A stretch of DNA of 64,000 bases from positions 1 through 64,000 of the forward strand of contig SAQE01000020.1 of NCBI GenBank assembly GCA_004020545.1. Direction: 5' to 3'. The position numbers and the translations under genes are program-made. Each line of letters opens with the position of its first letter. Position 1 is the first letter of the stretch. Below the pieces are notes generated by a model. The model saw nothing but the letters and a program-made list of their open reading frames with translations, did no database searches and had not been told where the DNA came from. This stretch comes from Mesorhizobium sp. Its GTDB lineage: Bacteria > Pseudomonadota > Alphaproteobacteria > Rhizobiales > Rhizobiaceae. This document shows positions 24,673 to 34,286 of the stretch, one piece after another.

Positions 24673-25398
24673 TCAGATTGCAAAGTCCTCGGCGTCCACA
24701 TCGTCGATAAGCGGGTCGGGCATGCATTCGGCGGCAAGACGGGACGCATCGAGAATTGCGATCGTCTGGCCGTCGACCCTGATGCCCGACTTTCCCAGGC
24801 TCGACAATGCGCGCGAAAACGACTCGCGGGTAATGCCGAGCTCAGAGGCGATGAGCGTCTTCTCGAACGGCAGCACGGCCCGGTCCGGCGTGCCCTGCCG
24901 CTTCGACAGTGCCAGAAGATAACACCCGACGCGCTGGGTCGCGGTTCTCAATTTGAGGTTCTTGATCTGACGGACCATGCGCCGGAATTGCAGCGCGAGG
25001 CTTCCGATCACAGCATGCGCCAACAAAGGGTCTGCATCGACGGCTTCGCGAAACGCTCCCGCATGGATCAACAGAAACCGCGAAGGCTCGGGCACCCTGG
25101 CCTGCATGAGATACGGCGCACCGGTCAGGACGGCGGCAGGGATGATGAGATCTGGAGCCCGGACAGCCTCGATCAAGACTTCACGACCTTCGGCCGACCG
25201 TCCAAATAGTTGCGCGGATCCCACCAGCACGATCAGTTGGAAATTCGGCACATCGCCTTGTTCGAACAAAACGGTGCCTGACGACACGCTGTGCACCATG
25301 GCGTTTCGCAGGAGGCCGGTCCGGCGCGATGCGGGCAGCCCCCGAAACAGCGGCAGCTCGTCCGGCGCCGTCTCCTCATACGTCATTTCATCCAACAA
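24673..25398 (-). CDS. narR: NarR-like Crp/Fnr regulator of nitrate reduction
   Basis: 241 residues: a cNMP-like sensor domain (residues about 18-130) without the FNR Cys cluster, and a C-terminal HTH with recognition helix LGITRESFSRALSSL, keeping the E..SR triad that reads TTGAT-type half sites. It is divergent from narK, the position of NarR in Paracoccus, an FNR relative needed for narKGHJI expression. A TTG start at 25398 has GGAGAAG nine bases upstream; the ATG at 25386 is the alternative. The symbol rests on context plus family, not on a close match. Confidence 0.7.
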   Translation of the reverse strand: MLDEMTYEETAPDELPLFRGLPASRRTGLLRNAMVHSVSSGTVLFEQGDVPNFQLIVLVGSAQLFGRSAEGREVLIEAVRAPDLIIPAAVLTGAPYLMQARVPEPSRFLLIHAGAFREAVDADPLLAHAVIGSLALQFRRMVRQIKNLKLRTATQRVGCYLLALSKRQGTPDRAVLPFEKTLIASELGITRESFSRALSSLGKSGIRVDGQTIAILDASRLAAECMPDPLIDDVDAEDFAI

Positions 25399-25443
25399 AA
25401 TGTTCTTCTCCGATCGAGGCTTTCCTGCAGCTCCGCATTATCT

Positions 25444-25457
25444 GTGACAAATGTCAC
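25444..25457. promoter_or_regulatory. Perfect palindrome GTGACA-AA-TGTCAC in the narR-narK intergenic region
   Basis: A 14-bp perfect inverted repeat of the general Crp/Fnr type (TGACA-N2-TGTCA). It lies 8 bp from the FNR box. It could be the NarR operator for narK, for narR autoregulation, or both. Confidence 0.5.
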
Positions 25458-25465
25458 GTCAGGCC

Positions 25466-25479
25466 TTGATTTGGATCAA
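25466..25479. promoter_or_regulatory. Canonical FNR/FixK box upstream of narK
   Basis: TTGAT-TTGG-ATCAA, exact consensus. Centred near 25472.5, it predicts a narK transcript start near 25514 (leader about 50 nt). This is the only TTGAT-type box I found in the window; the other denitrification units have the TTTGCG type. Confidence 0.85.
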
Positions 25480-25504
25480 TGCTGCATCGTGCCGGCTTAG
25501 CCAT

Positions 25505-25545
25505 GTTGGCCTCGAGCGGGCGAGAGTCCGACCATCGAGGCCAAC
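25505..25545 (+). promoter_or_regulatory. Long hairpin at the narK transcript start/leader
   Basis: Arms GTTGGCCTCGA (25505-25515) and TCGAGGCCAAC (25535-25545), 11 bp perfect, 19-nt loop. The narK ribosome site (GAGGG at 25550-25554) lies just after it and is not inside the stem. It may be a leader hairpin or a DNA palindrome overlapping the predicted start. Confidence 0.6.
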
Positions 25546-25563
25546 TGTCGAGGGCTGCCGACA

Positions 25564-28302
25564 ATGAGAACGACCGTCAATGAGAAGTCCGGTCAAATCC
25601 TGGGCGCAAGCACGGCCGCGTTTACGGTCTGCTTCGCGGTCTGGACCATCTTCTCCATCATCGGCATCCGTATCCGCCAGGAGCTCGGCCTCAGCGAGAC
25701 GCAATTCGGCCTACTTGTCGGCACGCCGATCCTGACGGGTTCCCTGATCAGGGTCGCGCTTGGCATCTGGACCGACCGCTACGGCGGCCGGATCGTCTTT
25801 ACGGCGAACATGCTCGCGGCCGCGGCCGCGACTTTCCTGCTGTCCTACGCTCACACCTATCCGCAGATGCTGGTTGCGGCCCTCGGCGTCGGTATCGCCG
25901 GCGGCTCCTTCTCAGTCGGTGTAGCCTATGTGTCGCGCTGGTTCCCGACGCAAAGACAAGGCACGGCGCTCGGCATTTTCGGCGCGGGCAATGTCGGTGC
26001 CGCGGTCACCAAATTCCTCGCCCCCTTCGTGCTCGTCGCCTTCGGATGGCAGGCCGTGGCCGAGGTCTGGGCGGCGGCCCTCGTCGTCATGGCCGTCATC
26101 TTCTGGTTTATCACGGACGACGACCCGGTCATCGTCGAACGCCGGCGCTCCGGCATTAAGCCGAAAAGCGCCTGGCTCGAGCTCGAGCCTCTGAAGAACG
26201 TCCAGATCTGGCGTTTCGCGCTCTACTATTTCTTCGTGTTCGGCGCCTTTGTCGCGCTCGCGCTCTGGCTGCCGCAATATCTCATCAACGTCTACAGCCT
26301 CGACATCAAGACGGCCGGCATGATCGCCGCCTTCTTCTCGGTGCCGGCGAGCCTGTTTCGCGCCTATGGCGGACATCTTTCGGACAGCTTCGGCGCCCGC
26401 CGCGTGCTCTACTGGACCTTCCTGGTTTCGGTGGTGACGACCTTCATCCTGTCCTACCCACCGACCGACTACGTCGTCCACGGCGTCAACGGCACGACCT
26501 CCTTCCATATCGAGATGGGCCTTTTCGGCTTCATCATCACGATCTTCGTGCTCGGCTTCTTCATGGCTCTCGGCAAGGCCGCCGTCTACAAGCACATCCC
26601 GGTCTACTATCCCGACCATGTCGGTTCGGTCGGCGGACTCGTCGGCATGATCGGCGGCCTCGGCGGTTTCGTGCTGCCGATCCTGTTCGGCCTGCTGCTC
26701 GACCTGACCGGCCTTTGGACGAGCTGCTTCATGGCGCTCTTCCTGCTGGTCTCAGGTGCGCTGCTGTGGATGCACATGGCTATCCGCCAGATGGAACGCG
26801 GAACCGTTGGCGAGGCTCTCGCCAAGCTACCGCCCTTCCCCGAAATGCAGGACATGCCCGCGCCCGTGGCAAAGACCCGAACGGGCGGCGCCCTTACCGA
26901 CTGGCGTCCGGAGGATAAGACCTTCTGGGCTGAAACCGGCCGCCGCATCGCCAAGCGCAATCTGTGGCTTTCGATCCCGGCGCTGCTGCTTTCCTTCGCC
27001 ATCTGGCAGGTCTGGTCGGTCGTCGTCGCCAAGCTCCCGCTGGTCGGCTTCACCTTCACCACGGATCAGCTCTTCTGGCTCGCCGCCCTGCCCGGGATCT
27101 CGGGGGCGACGCTGCGCATCTTCTATTCCTTCATGGTGCCGATCTTCGGCGGCAGGCTCTGGACGACGCTTACCACCTGGTCGCTCATCATTCCGGCGGT
27201 CGGCATCGGCTATGCGGTGCAGAACCCCGACACGCCCTATGTGGTGCTGCTGATCCTGGCGCTGCTCTGCGGCTTCGGCGGCGGCAACTTCGCCTCGTCG
27301 ATGGCCAACATCTCCTTCTTCTTCCCGAAGGCGGAGAAGGGAAATGCGCTTGCGCTCAATGCCGGCCTCGGCAATCTCGGCGTCAGCGTCGTCCAGTTCG
27401 TCGTGCCGCTGGCCATCACCACCGGGATATTCGGCTGGCTCGGCGGCGATCCGGCCATGGTCAAGGGAGCGACCGGCGATGCACCGCTCTGGCTGCAGAA
27501 TGCCGGCTTCGTCTTCGTCCCGTTCATCATAGTCTCGGCCTTCGCGAGCTGGTTCGGCATGAACGACATCGCTTCGGCCAAGGCATCCTTCAGCGAGCAG
27601 GCCGTGATCTTCCAACGCCGCCACAACTGGATCATGTGCTGGCTTTACACAGGCACTTTCGGATCCTTCATCGGCTATTCGGCCGGCTTCCCGCTGCTCA
27701 CGAAGATGCTGTTTCCGGATGTCAATGCGCTCCAGTACGCCTTCCTCGGCCCGCTCGTCGGCGCGCTCTCGCGCTCGGGCTCCGGCTGGCTTGCTGATAA
27801 ATATGGCGGCGCGCGCGTAACCTTCTTTGCCTTCGTGCTGATGATCGCGGGCGTTGCCGGGGTTTTGTGGTTCATCGGCATCAAGGATCAGCCGGGTGCG
27901 TTCCTGGGCTTCTTCGCGGCCTTCCTGCTCTTGTTCTTCGCAACCGGTGTCGGCAACGCCTCCACCTTCCAGATGATCCCGGTGATCATGGCCAAGGAGA
28001 TGGGCCGCCTTATGCCCGACGCCGACGCCGAGGCGCGCCGCAAGCAGGCTGAGAAGGAGGCCGCCGCCATCACCGGCTTCACCTCGGCGATCGCGGCCTT
28101 CGGGGCGTTCTTCATCCCGAAGAGCTACGGCACCTCTATCGCCCTCACGGGCGCGCCGAACGCCGCGTTGTGGGGTTTCCTTATCTTCTACGTGAGCTGC
28201 CTTGCCATCACCTGGGGTGTCTACACCCGCAAGGGCGGCCTTCTCCACGACATCGAGCGCGCCAAGCGCGGCGCGCCCGTCCGTCCGGCCGCGGCCGAAT
28301 AA
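25564..28302 (+). CDS. narK: NarK1-NarK2 fused nitrate/nitrite transporter
   Basis: 912 residues, two complete MFS domains (about 12-430 and 465-905), each with twelve helices. The nitrate/nitrite signature appears in both halves: AAVTKFLAPFV and VGLVGMIGGLGGFVLPILFG in the first, GGNFASSMANISFFFP, GNALALNAGLGNLGVSVVQ in the second. In Paracoccus-type fusions the first half is a nitrate/proton symporter and the second a nitrate/nitrite antiporter. Under an FNR box, 14 nt before narG, it heads narKGHJI. Confidence 0.95.
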   Translation: MRTTVNEKSGQILGASTAAFTVCFAVWTIFSIIGIRIRQELGLSETQFGLLVGTPILTGSLIRVALGIWTDRYGGRIVFTANMLAAAAATFLLSYAHTYPQMLVAALGVGIAGGSFSVGVAYVSRWFPTQRQGTALGIFGAGNVGAAVTKFLAPFVLVAFGWQAVAEVWAAALVVMAVIFWFITDDDPVIVERRRSGIKPKSAWLELEPLKNVQIWRFALYYFFVFGAFVALALWLPQYLINVYSLDIKTAGMIAAFFSVPASLFRAYGGHLSDSFGARRVLYWTFLVSVVTTFILSYPPTDYVVHGVNGTTSFHIEMGLFGFIITIFVLGFFMALGKAAVYKHIPVYYPDHVGSVGGLVGMIGGLGGFVLPILFGLLLDLTGLWTSCFMALFLLVSGALLWMHMAIRQMERGTVGEALAKLPPFPEMQDMPAPVAKTRTGGALTDWRPEDKTFWAETGRRIAKRNLWLSIPALLLSFAIWQVWSVVVAKLPLVGFTFTTDQLFWLAALPGISGATLRIFYSFMVPIFGGRLWTTLTTWSLIIPAVGIGYAVQNPDTPYVVLLILALLCGFGGGNFASSMANISFFFPKAEKGNALALNAGLGNLGVSVVQFVVPLAITTGIFGWLGGDPAMVKGATGDAPLWLQNAGFVFVPFIIVSAFASWFGMNDIASAKASFSEQAVIFQRRHNWIMCWLYTGTFGSFIGYSAGFPLLTKMLFPDVNALQYAFLGPLVGALSRSGSGWLADKYGGARVTFFAFVLMIAGVAGVLWFIGIKDQPGAFLGFFAAFLLLFFATGVGNASTFQMIPVIMAKEMGRLMPDADAEARRKQAEKEAAAITGFTSAIAAFGAFFIPKSYGTSIALTGAPNAALWGFLIFYVSCLAITWGVYTRKGGLLHDIERAKRGAPVRPAAAE

Positions 28303-28316
28303 CCAGGGACAAGGCA

Positions 28317-31300
28317 ATGTCGCATTTTCTCGACCGGCTAACTTTCTTTCGCAAGACCGTCGACAGTTTCTCCGACGGCCACGGGATCGTCACCAATGAG
28401 GATCGCTCCTGGGAAGACGGCTACCGCAAGCGCTGGCAGCACGACAAGATCGTGCGCTCCACCCATGGCGTGAATTGCACCGGCTCCTGCTCGTGGAAGA
28501 TCTACGTCAAGGGCGGCATCGTCACCTGGGAGACGCAGCAGACCGATTATCCGCGCACACGGCCCGATCTGCCCAACCACGAGCCACGCGGCTGCGCACG
28601 CGGCGCCTCCTATAGCTGGTATCTCTATTCCGGCGCCCGGGTGAAATACCCGATGATCCGCGGCCGGCTGTTGAAGCTGTGGCGGGCCGCCCGTGCCAAG
28701 ATGACGCCTGTCGCGGCCTGGGCCTCGATCGTCGAGGATGCGGATAAGCGCCAGTCCTATATCTCGATCCGCGGCCATGGCGGCTTCGTGCGCGCCACCT
28801 GGGACGAGGTGAACGAGCTCGTTGCAGCCGCCAATGCCTACACCGCCCGCAAGCATGGCCCCGACCGCATCATCGGCTTCTCGCCGATCCCGGCCATGTC
28901 GATGGTCTCCTATGCCGCCGGCTCGCGTTATCTTTCGCTGCTCGGCGGTGTGTGCATGTCGTTCTACGACTGGTATTGCGACCTGCCGCCGGCGAGCCCG
29001 CAGACCTGGGGCGAGCAGACCGACGTGCCGGAGAGCGCCGACTGGTACAATGCCGGCTTCATCATCGTCTGGGGTTCCAACGTGCCGCAGACGCGGACGC
29101 CCGACGCGCACTTCTACACCGAGGTGCGCTACAAGGGCACCAAGAGCGCGGTCGTCTCGCCGGACTATGCCGAGGCGACGAAGTTCGCCGACATCTGGCT
29201 CAATCCGAAGCAGGGAACCGACGCCGCGCTGGCGCTCGCCATGGGCCACGTGATCCTGCGCGAATACCACCTCGACCGCAGCGTGGCGTATTTCGACGAC
29301 TACGCCCGGCGCTACACCGACATGCCGTTCCTGGTGCGGCTTGCGGAGCGCGACGGCAAGCTCGTCCCGGAGCGCCTGCTGCGCGCCTCCGAGATCAGGG
29401 GAGCCCTCGGCGAAAAGAACAACCCGCAATGGAAGACGGTGGCCATCGACGAGGCGACCGACGCGTTGGTCGCGCCCCTCGGATCGGCTGGCTACCGCTG
29501 GGGCGAGCAGGGAAAGTGGAACCTCGAAGAAAAGGACGGCAAGGGGCGGGACGTTCGGCTGAAGCTCTCCCTTGCCGGCGATGGAGCCGATATCGCGGCC
29601 GTCGACTTCCCCTATTTCGGCGGTCGGGCAACGGAGCATTTCGTGGCCACCGAGCATGGCGAGATCCTGACCCGCAACATCCCGGTCCGCACGATCAAGA
29701 CCATCGACGGGGCGGTGAAGGTCGCGACGGTCTACGACCTGCTCATGGCCAATTACGGCCTCGACCGGGGCTTCGGCGGCGCCAATGTCGCCGCCTCCTA
29801 TGACGACGATGTGCCGTTCACGCCCGCCTGGGCCGAACGCATTACCGGGGTCAAGCGCGACGCCATCGTCACCGTGGCGCGCGAGTTCGCCACCAATGCC
29901 GAAAAGACCAACGGCCGCTCGATGGTGATCCTCGGCGCGGGTCTCAATCACTGGTACCACATGGATATGAATTACCGGGGGATCATCAATCTCCTGGTGT
30001 TCTGCGGCGCCGTCGGCCAGTCGGGCGGCGGCTGGTCGCATTATGTCGGCCAGGAAAAGCTGCGCCCACAGACGGGCTGGACTCCGCTCGCTTTCGCGCT
30101 CGACTGGGCGCGTCCCCCGCGCCATCAGAACTCGACGTCCTTCTTCTACGCCCACACGGACCAATGGCGATACGAGACCCTGACGGCGTCGGAGATCCTG
30201 TCGCCGACCGCGCCCGAAGGGGACTGGAACCAGAGCTTCATCGACTACAACGTCCGCGCCGAGCGGATGGGCTGGCTGCCCTCCGCGCCGCAGTTGAAGC
30301 AGAATCCGCTCGACATAGCCAAGCGTGCCTCGGCGGCCGGCCTCGAGGTCAAGGACTATGTGGCGGGGGCGCTGAAGTCGGGCGAGCTCGACCTCGCATG
30401 CGAGGACCCGGACGATCCGGCGAACTGGCCGCGCAACATGTTCGTGTGGCGCTCCAACATCCTCGGCTCTTCCGGCAAGGGCCATGAATACTTCCTGAAG
30501 CACCTGCTCGGCACCAGGCACGGCGTCATGGGCAAGGATCTCGGCGCCGAAGGCAAGGTGCGCAACAAGGAGGTCGTCTGGCACGACGAGGCGCCGCAAG
30601 GAAAGCTCGATCTTCTGGTCACGCTCGACTTCCGCATGTCGACGACCTGCGTCTACTCCGACATCGTGCTGCCGACCGCGACCTGGTACGAGAAGAACGA
30701 TCTCAACACCTCCGACATGCACCCCTTCATCCACCCGCTGTCGGCGGCGGTGGACCCTGCCTGGGAAGCGCGCTCGGACTGGGATATCTACAAGGGCCTC
30801 GCCAGGGCCTTTTCCAAGGTCGCGCCGGAGGTGCTGGGCGTGGAGAAGGACGTAGTCCTCACCCCCATCCAGCACGACACACCCGGCGAGATCGCCCAGC
30901 CCTTCGATGTCGCCGATTGGAAGCGCGGCGAGATCGAACCGATCCCGGGCAAGACGATGCCGGCAGTGACGGTCGTCACGCGCGACTATCCGAACCTCTA
31001 CGCCCGCTTCACCGCGCTCGGCCCGCTGATGACCGAGGTCGGCAATGGCGGCAAGGGCATCAGCTGGAAGACGGCGCATGAGGTCGAGGCGCTCGGCGCG
31101 CTCAACGGCGTCCAGGCCGCCGGCCCCGCCAAGGGGCTGCCGAAGATCGAGACGGATATCGACGCCACCGAGGTTATCCTGATGCTCGCGCCGGAAACCA
31201 ATGGCGAGGTCGCGGTGAAGGCCTGGGAGGCGCTCTCCAAGGCGACCGGCCGCGACCACGCCCATCTCGCCATCCCGAAGGAAGACGAGAAGATCCGCTT

Positions 31301-32057
31301 CCGCGACGTTCAGGCCCAGCCGCGCAAGATCATCTCCTCACCGACGTGGTCCGGCATCGAGAGCGAGAAGGTCTGCTACAATGCCGGCTACACGAACGTC
31401 CACGAACTGATCCCGTGGCGCACACTGACCGGGCGCCAGCAGCTCTACCAGGACCATCTGTGGATGCGGGCGTTCGGCGAAGGCTTCATCACGTGGAAGC
31501 CGCCGGTCGATCTCAAGACGATTCCCGCCGTCAAGGGGCTTAGGCCCAACGGCAACAAGGAGATCGTCCTCAACTTCATCACGCCCCACCAGAAATGGGG
31601 CATCCACTCCACCTATACCGACAATCTCCTTATGCTGACGCTCAATCGCGGCGGTCCGGTGGTGTGGATTTCGGAGACCGACGCCAAGGCCGCGGACATC
31701 GTGGACAACGACTGGGTCGAGGTGTTCAACGCCAACGGAGCGCTTACGGCCCGCGCCGTCGTCTCCCAGCGCGTCAAGCAGGGCATGATGCTGATGTATC
31801 ACGCGCAGGAGAAGATCGTGAACACGCCGGGCTCCGAACTGACCGGCAACCGCGGCGGCATCCACAACTCGGTGACGCGAACGGTGCTCAAGCCGACGCA
31901 CATGATCGGCGGCTACGTCCAGCAGTCATACGGCTTCAACTACTACGGAACCGTAGGCTCCAACCGCGACGAGTTCATCGTGGTTCGCAAGATGGCGGCC
32001 GTCGACTGGCTCGAGGAACCCCTGCAAGCCCACGCTCCCAAGGAGACCGCAGAATGA
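28317..32057 (+). CDS. narG: Respiratory nitrate reductase alpha subunit NarG
   Basis: 1246 residues, normal NarG length. The N-terminal Fe-S site HGVNCTGSCSWK (His-Cys-type FS0 cluster), the Mo-ligand region ESADWYN with its Asp, and GSNVPQTRTPDAHF are all present. It binds Mo-bis-MGD and reduces nitrate on the cytoplasmic face; the N-terminus lacks a twin-arginine signal, in line with a cytoplasmic NarG. ATG 28317 is the family start (MSHFLDRLTFF). It overlaps narH by 4 bases. Confidence 0.97.
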   Translation: MSHFLDRLTFFRKTVDSFSDGHGIVTNEDRSWEDGYRKRWQHDKIVRSTHGVNCTGSCSWKIYVKGGIVTWETQQTDYPRTRPDLPNHEPRGCARGASYSWYLYSGARVKYPMIRGRLLKLWRAARAKMTPVAAWASIVEDADKRQSYISIRGHGGFVRATWDEVNELVAAANAYTARKHGPDRIIGFSPIPAMSMVSYAAGSRYLSLLGGVCMSFYDWYCDLPPASPQTWGEQTDVPESADWYNAGFIIVWGSNVPQTRTPDAHFYTEVRYKGTKSAVVSPDYAEATKFADIWLNPKQGTDAALALAMGHVILREYHLDRSVAYFDDYARRYTDMPFLVRLAERDGKLVPERLLRASEIRGALGEKNNPQWKTVAIDEATDALVAPLGSAGYRWGEQGKWNLEEKDGKGRDVRLKLSLAGDGADIAAVDFPYFGGRATEHFVATEHGEILTRNIPVRTIKTIDGAVKVATVYDLLMANYGLDRGFGGANVAASYDDDVPFTPAWAERITGVKRDAIVTVAREFATNAEKTNGRSMVILGAGLNHWYHMDMNYRGIINLLVFCGAVGQSGGGWSHYVGQEKLRPQTGWTPLAFALDWARPPRHQNSTSFFYAHTDQWRYETLTASEILSPTAPEGDWNQSFIDYNVRAERMGWLPSAPQLKQNPLDIAKRASAAGLEVKDYVAGALKSGELDLACEDPDDPANWPRNMFVWRSNILGSSGKGHEYFLKHLLGTRHGVMGKDLGAEGKVRNKEVVWHDEAPQGKLDLLVTLDFRMSTTCVYSDIVLPTATWYEKNDLNTSDMHPFIHPLSAAVDPAWEARSDWDIYKGLARAFSKVAPEVLGVEKDVVLTPIQHDTPGEIAQPFDVADWKRGEIEPIPGKTMPAVTVVTRDYPNLYARFTALGPLMTEVGNGGKGISWKTAHEVEALGALNGVQAAGPAKGLPKIETDIDATEVILMLAPETNGEVAVKAWEALSKATGRDHAHLAIPKEDEKIRFRDVQAQPRKIISSPTWSGIESEKVCYNAGYTNVHELIPWRTLTGRQQLYQDHLWMRAFGEGFITWKPPVDLKTIPAVKGLRPNGNKEIVLNFITPHQKWGIHSTYTDNLLMLTLNRGGPVVWISETDAKAADIVDNDWVEVFNANGALTARAVVSQRVKQGMMLMYHAQEKIVNTPGSELTGNRGGIHNSVTRTVLKPTHMIGGYVQQSYGFNYYGTVGSNRDEFIVVRKMAAVDWLEEPLQAHAPKETAE

Positions 32058-33580
32058 AAATCCGCGCTCAGATCGCGATGGTGCTGAACCTCGACAAGTG
32101 CATCGGGTGTCACACCTGCTCGGTTACCTGCAAGAACGTCTGGACCAACCGCGAAGGCGTCGAATACGCATGGTTCAACAATGTCGAGACCAAGCCGGGC
32201 GTCGGCTATCCCAAGGAATGGGAGAACCAGCAGAAATGGAACGGCGGCTGGCGGCGAAAAAAGAACGGCAAGATCGAGCCGAAGATGGGCGCCAAGTGGC
32301 GCATCCTTGCCAACATCTTCGCAAACCCTGATCTGCCGGAGATCGACGACTATTACGAGCCGTTCACCTTCGACTACGAGCATCTGCACACGGCGAAGGA
32401 ATCGAAGGCTTTCCCCACGGCCCGCCCGCGCTCGGCAATCACCGGCGAACGGATGGAAAAGATCGAATGGGGACCGAACTGGGAGGAGATCCTCGGCGGC
32501 GAGTTCGAGAAGCGGTCGAAGGACGTGAATTTCGAAGGCGTCCAGAAGGACATCTACGGCCAGTTCGAAAACACCTTCATGATGTACCTGCCACGACTGT
32601 GCGAGCACTGCCTCAACCCGGCCTGCGCGGCGGTGTGCCCGTCGGGAGCCATCTACAAACGCGAGGAGGATGGCATCGTCCTGATCGATCAGGACAAGTG
32701 CCGCGGCTGGCGCATGTGCGTCTCCGGCTGCCCCTACAAGAAGATCTACTACAACTGGTCGTCGGGCAAATCGGAGAAGTGCATCTTCTGCTTTCCGCGC
32801 ATCGAGGCGGGGCAGCCGACAGTCTGTTCGGAAACCTGCGTCGGGCGCATCCGCTATCTCGGCGTGATCCTCTACGACGCCGACCGCATCGAGGCGGCCG
32901 CCAGCACTCCGCAAGAGAAGGACCTCTATCAGGCGCAGCTCGATGTCTTCCTCGACCCGAACGATCCGGCCGTCATCGCCCAGGCACGCGCCGACGGGAT
33001 ACCCGACAACTGGCTGGAGGCGGCCAAATTGTCGCCGGTCTGGAAGATGGCGATGGAGTGGAAGATCGCCTTTCCGCTTCACCCGGAGTACCGCACCCTG
33101 CCGATGGTCTGGTACGTTCCGCCGCTCTCGCCCATCCAGTCGGCGGCAGCCGCCGGCAAGATGGGCGTGGACGGCGACATGCCCGACGTGCGCAGCCTGC
33201 GCATCCCGCTCCAGTATCTCGCCAACCTGCTGGCGGCGGGCAATGAGGAGCCTGTGGCTCTTGCGCTCGAACGCATGCTGGCGATGCGAAGCTACATGCG
33301 GGCAAAGACGATCGACGGCCGCCTCGACGAGTCGATCGCGGCGCGGGTCGGCCTGACGGGCGCGGCCATCGACGAGATGTACAAGGTGATGGCGATCGCC
33401 AATTACGAGGACCGTTTCGTCATCCCGACGACGCACCGCGAGTGGAGCGAGGACGCGCAGGACATGCGCGGCTCCTGTGGCTTCTCCTTCGGCAACGGCT
33501 GCTCGGGCGGCTCCACCGAGACGAACCTCTTCGGCACCAGGCAGACCAAGCGGCCGACGAACCCGATGGAGATTGCGTGA
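32054..33580 (+). CDS. narH: Respiratory nitrate reductase beta subunit NarH
   Basis: 508 residues. Four Cys groups bind three [4Fe-4S] and one [3Fe-4S] cluster: CIGCHTCSVTCKNVW, CEHCLNPACAAVCPSG, CRGWRMCVSGCPYKK (Trp replaces one Cys, marking the [3Fe-4S] site) and CIFCFPR. It carries electrons from NarI to NarG. It is coupled to narG (ATGA) and narJ (TGATG). Confidence 0.97.
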   Translation: MKIRAQIAMVLNLDKCIGCHTCSVTCKNVWTNREGVEYAWFNNVETKPGVGYPKEWENQQKWNGGWRRKKNGKIEPKMGAKWRILANIFANPDLPEIDDYYEPFTFDYEHLHTAKESKAFPTARPRSAITGERMEKIEWGPNWEEILGGEFEKRSKDVNFEGVQKDIYGQFENTFMMYLPRLCEHCLNPACAAVCPSGAIYKREEDGIVLIDQDKCRGWRMCVSGCPYKKIYYNWSSGKSEKCIFCFPRIEAGQPTVCSETCVGRIRYLGVILYDADRIEAAASTPQEKDLYQAQLDVFLDPNDPAVIAQARADGIPDNWLEAAKLSPVWKMAMEWKIAFPLHPEYRTLPMVWYVPPLSPIQSAAAAGKMGVDGDMPDVRSLRIPLQYLANLLAAGNEEPVALALERMLAMRSYMRAKTIDGRLDESIAARVGLTGAAIDEMYKVMAIANYEDRFVIPTTHREWSEDAQDMRGSCGFSFGNGCSGGSTETNLFGTRQTKRPTNPMEIA

Positions 33581-34275
33581 TGGCGGCGACGAATAGGACC
33601 TTCAAGGCGCTCTCGGCGCTCCTTTCCTATCCGACCGGGGAGCTTTGCGCGGCGGTCCCGGAAATCACCGCGGCGATTGCGGCCGAGGGATTGGTGTCGG
33701 ACGAAGCGGGCAAGCAGTTACAGTCCTTGCTTGCCGATCTGGCCACCCTGGATCTCTACGATCTCCAGGAGCGCTACGTCGAGTTGTTCGACAAGACGCG
33801 CCGTCACTCGCTGCATCTCTTCGAACACATCCACGGCGAGAGTCGCGATCGCGGCCAGGCGATGGTCGATCTGGTCGAACACTACCGGCGTGGCGGGCTT
33901 GACGTCGCAGCAAACGAGTTGCCCGACTTCATCCCGCTTTTCCTGGAGTTTCTTTCCGCCCGTCCCTTTGAGGAGGCGCGCGGCCTGCTCAATGAAACCG
34001 CGCACATCTTCTCGCTGCTGGAAGAGCGGCTCGCCAAGCGCAACGCAGCCTATGCCGCCGTGTTCACGGCCATAGGGTCGATCGTCAGCGAGCCGGCCAT
34101 GGTCGTGGACGCTGCCGAAATCGACGAGCCCGACGACCTTGCGGCCATCGACGCCGCCTGGGAAGAGACCGCCGTCGCGTTCGGCCCCGGGAATGCGACC
34201 GACGGCTGTTCCGTCGACCGGCTGAGAATCCAGATGCGCGCCGCCAATCGCGATGCGCGCAACAACGCGGCCTGA
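33580..34275 (+). CDS. narJ: Nitrate reductase assembly chaperone NarJ
   Basis: 231 residues of the TorD/NarJ all-helical family: ALSALLSYPTGEL near the start, and LQERYVELFDKTRRHSLHLFEHIHGESRDRGQAMVDL in segments, the NarJ hallmark. It binds apo-NarG and guides Mo-cofactor insertion. The start overlaps the narH stop by one base and the stop overlaps an ATG upstream of narI. Confidence 0.95.
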   Translation: MAATNRTFKALSALLSYPTGELCAAVPEITAAIAAEGLVSDEAGKQLQSLLADLATLDLYDLQERYVELFDKTRRHSLHLFEHIHGESRDRGQAMVDLVEHYRRGGLDVAANELPDFIPLFLEFLSARPFEEARGLLNETAHIFSLLEERLAKRNAAYAAVFTAIGSIVSEPAMVVDAAEIDEPDDLAAIDAAWEETAVAFGPGNATDGCSVDRLRIQMRAANRDARNNAA

Positions 34276-34286
34276 TGGAGGAAGCC

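Noticed and set aside
26827-28317. Long minus-strand open frame opposite narK
   Set aside because: Caused by high-GC codon bias of narK; charged low-complexity translation with no domain.
28338-31265. A 975-codon minus-strand open frame across narG
   Set aside because: Shadow of narG: the plus strand has full NarG motifs, and the minus frame is Arg/Gly/Asp/His-rich with no recognisable domain.
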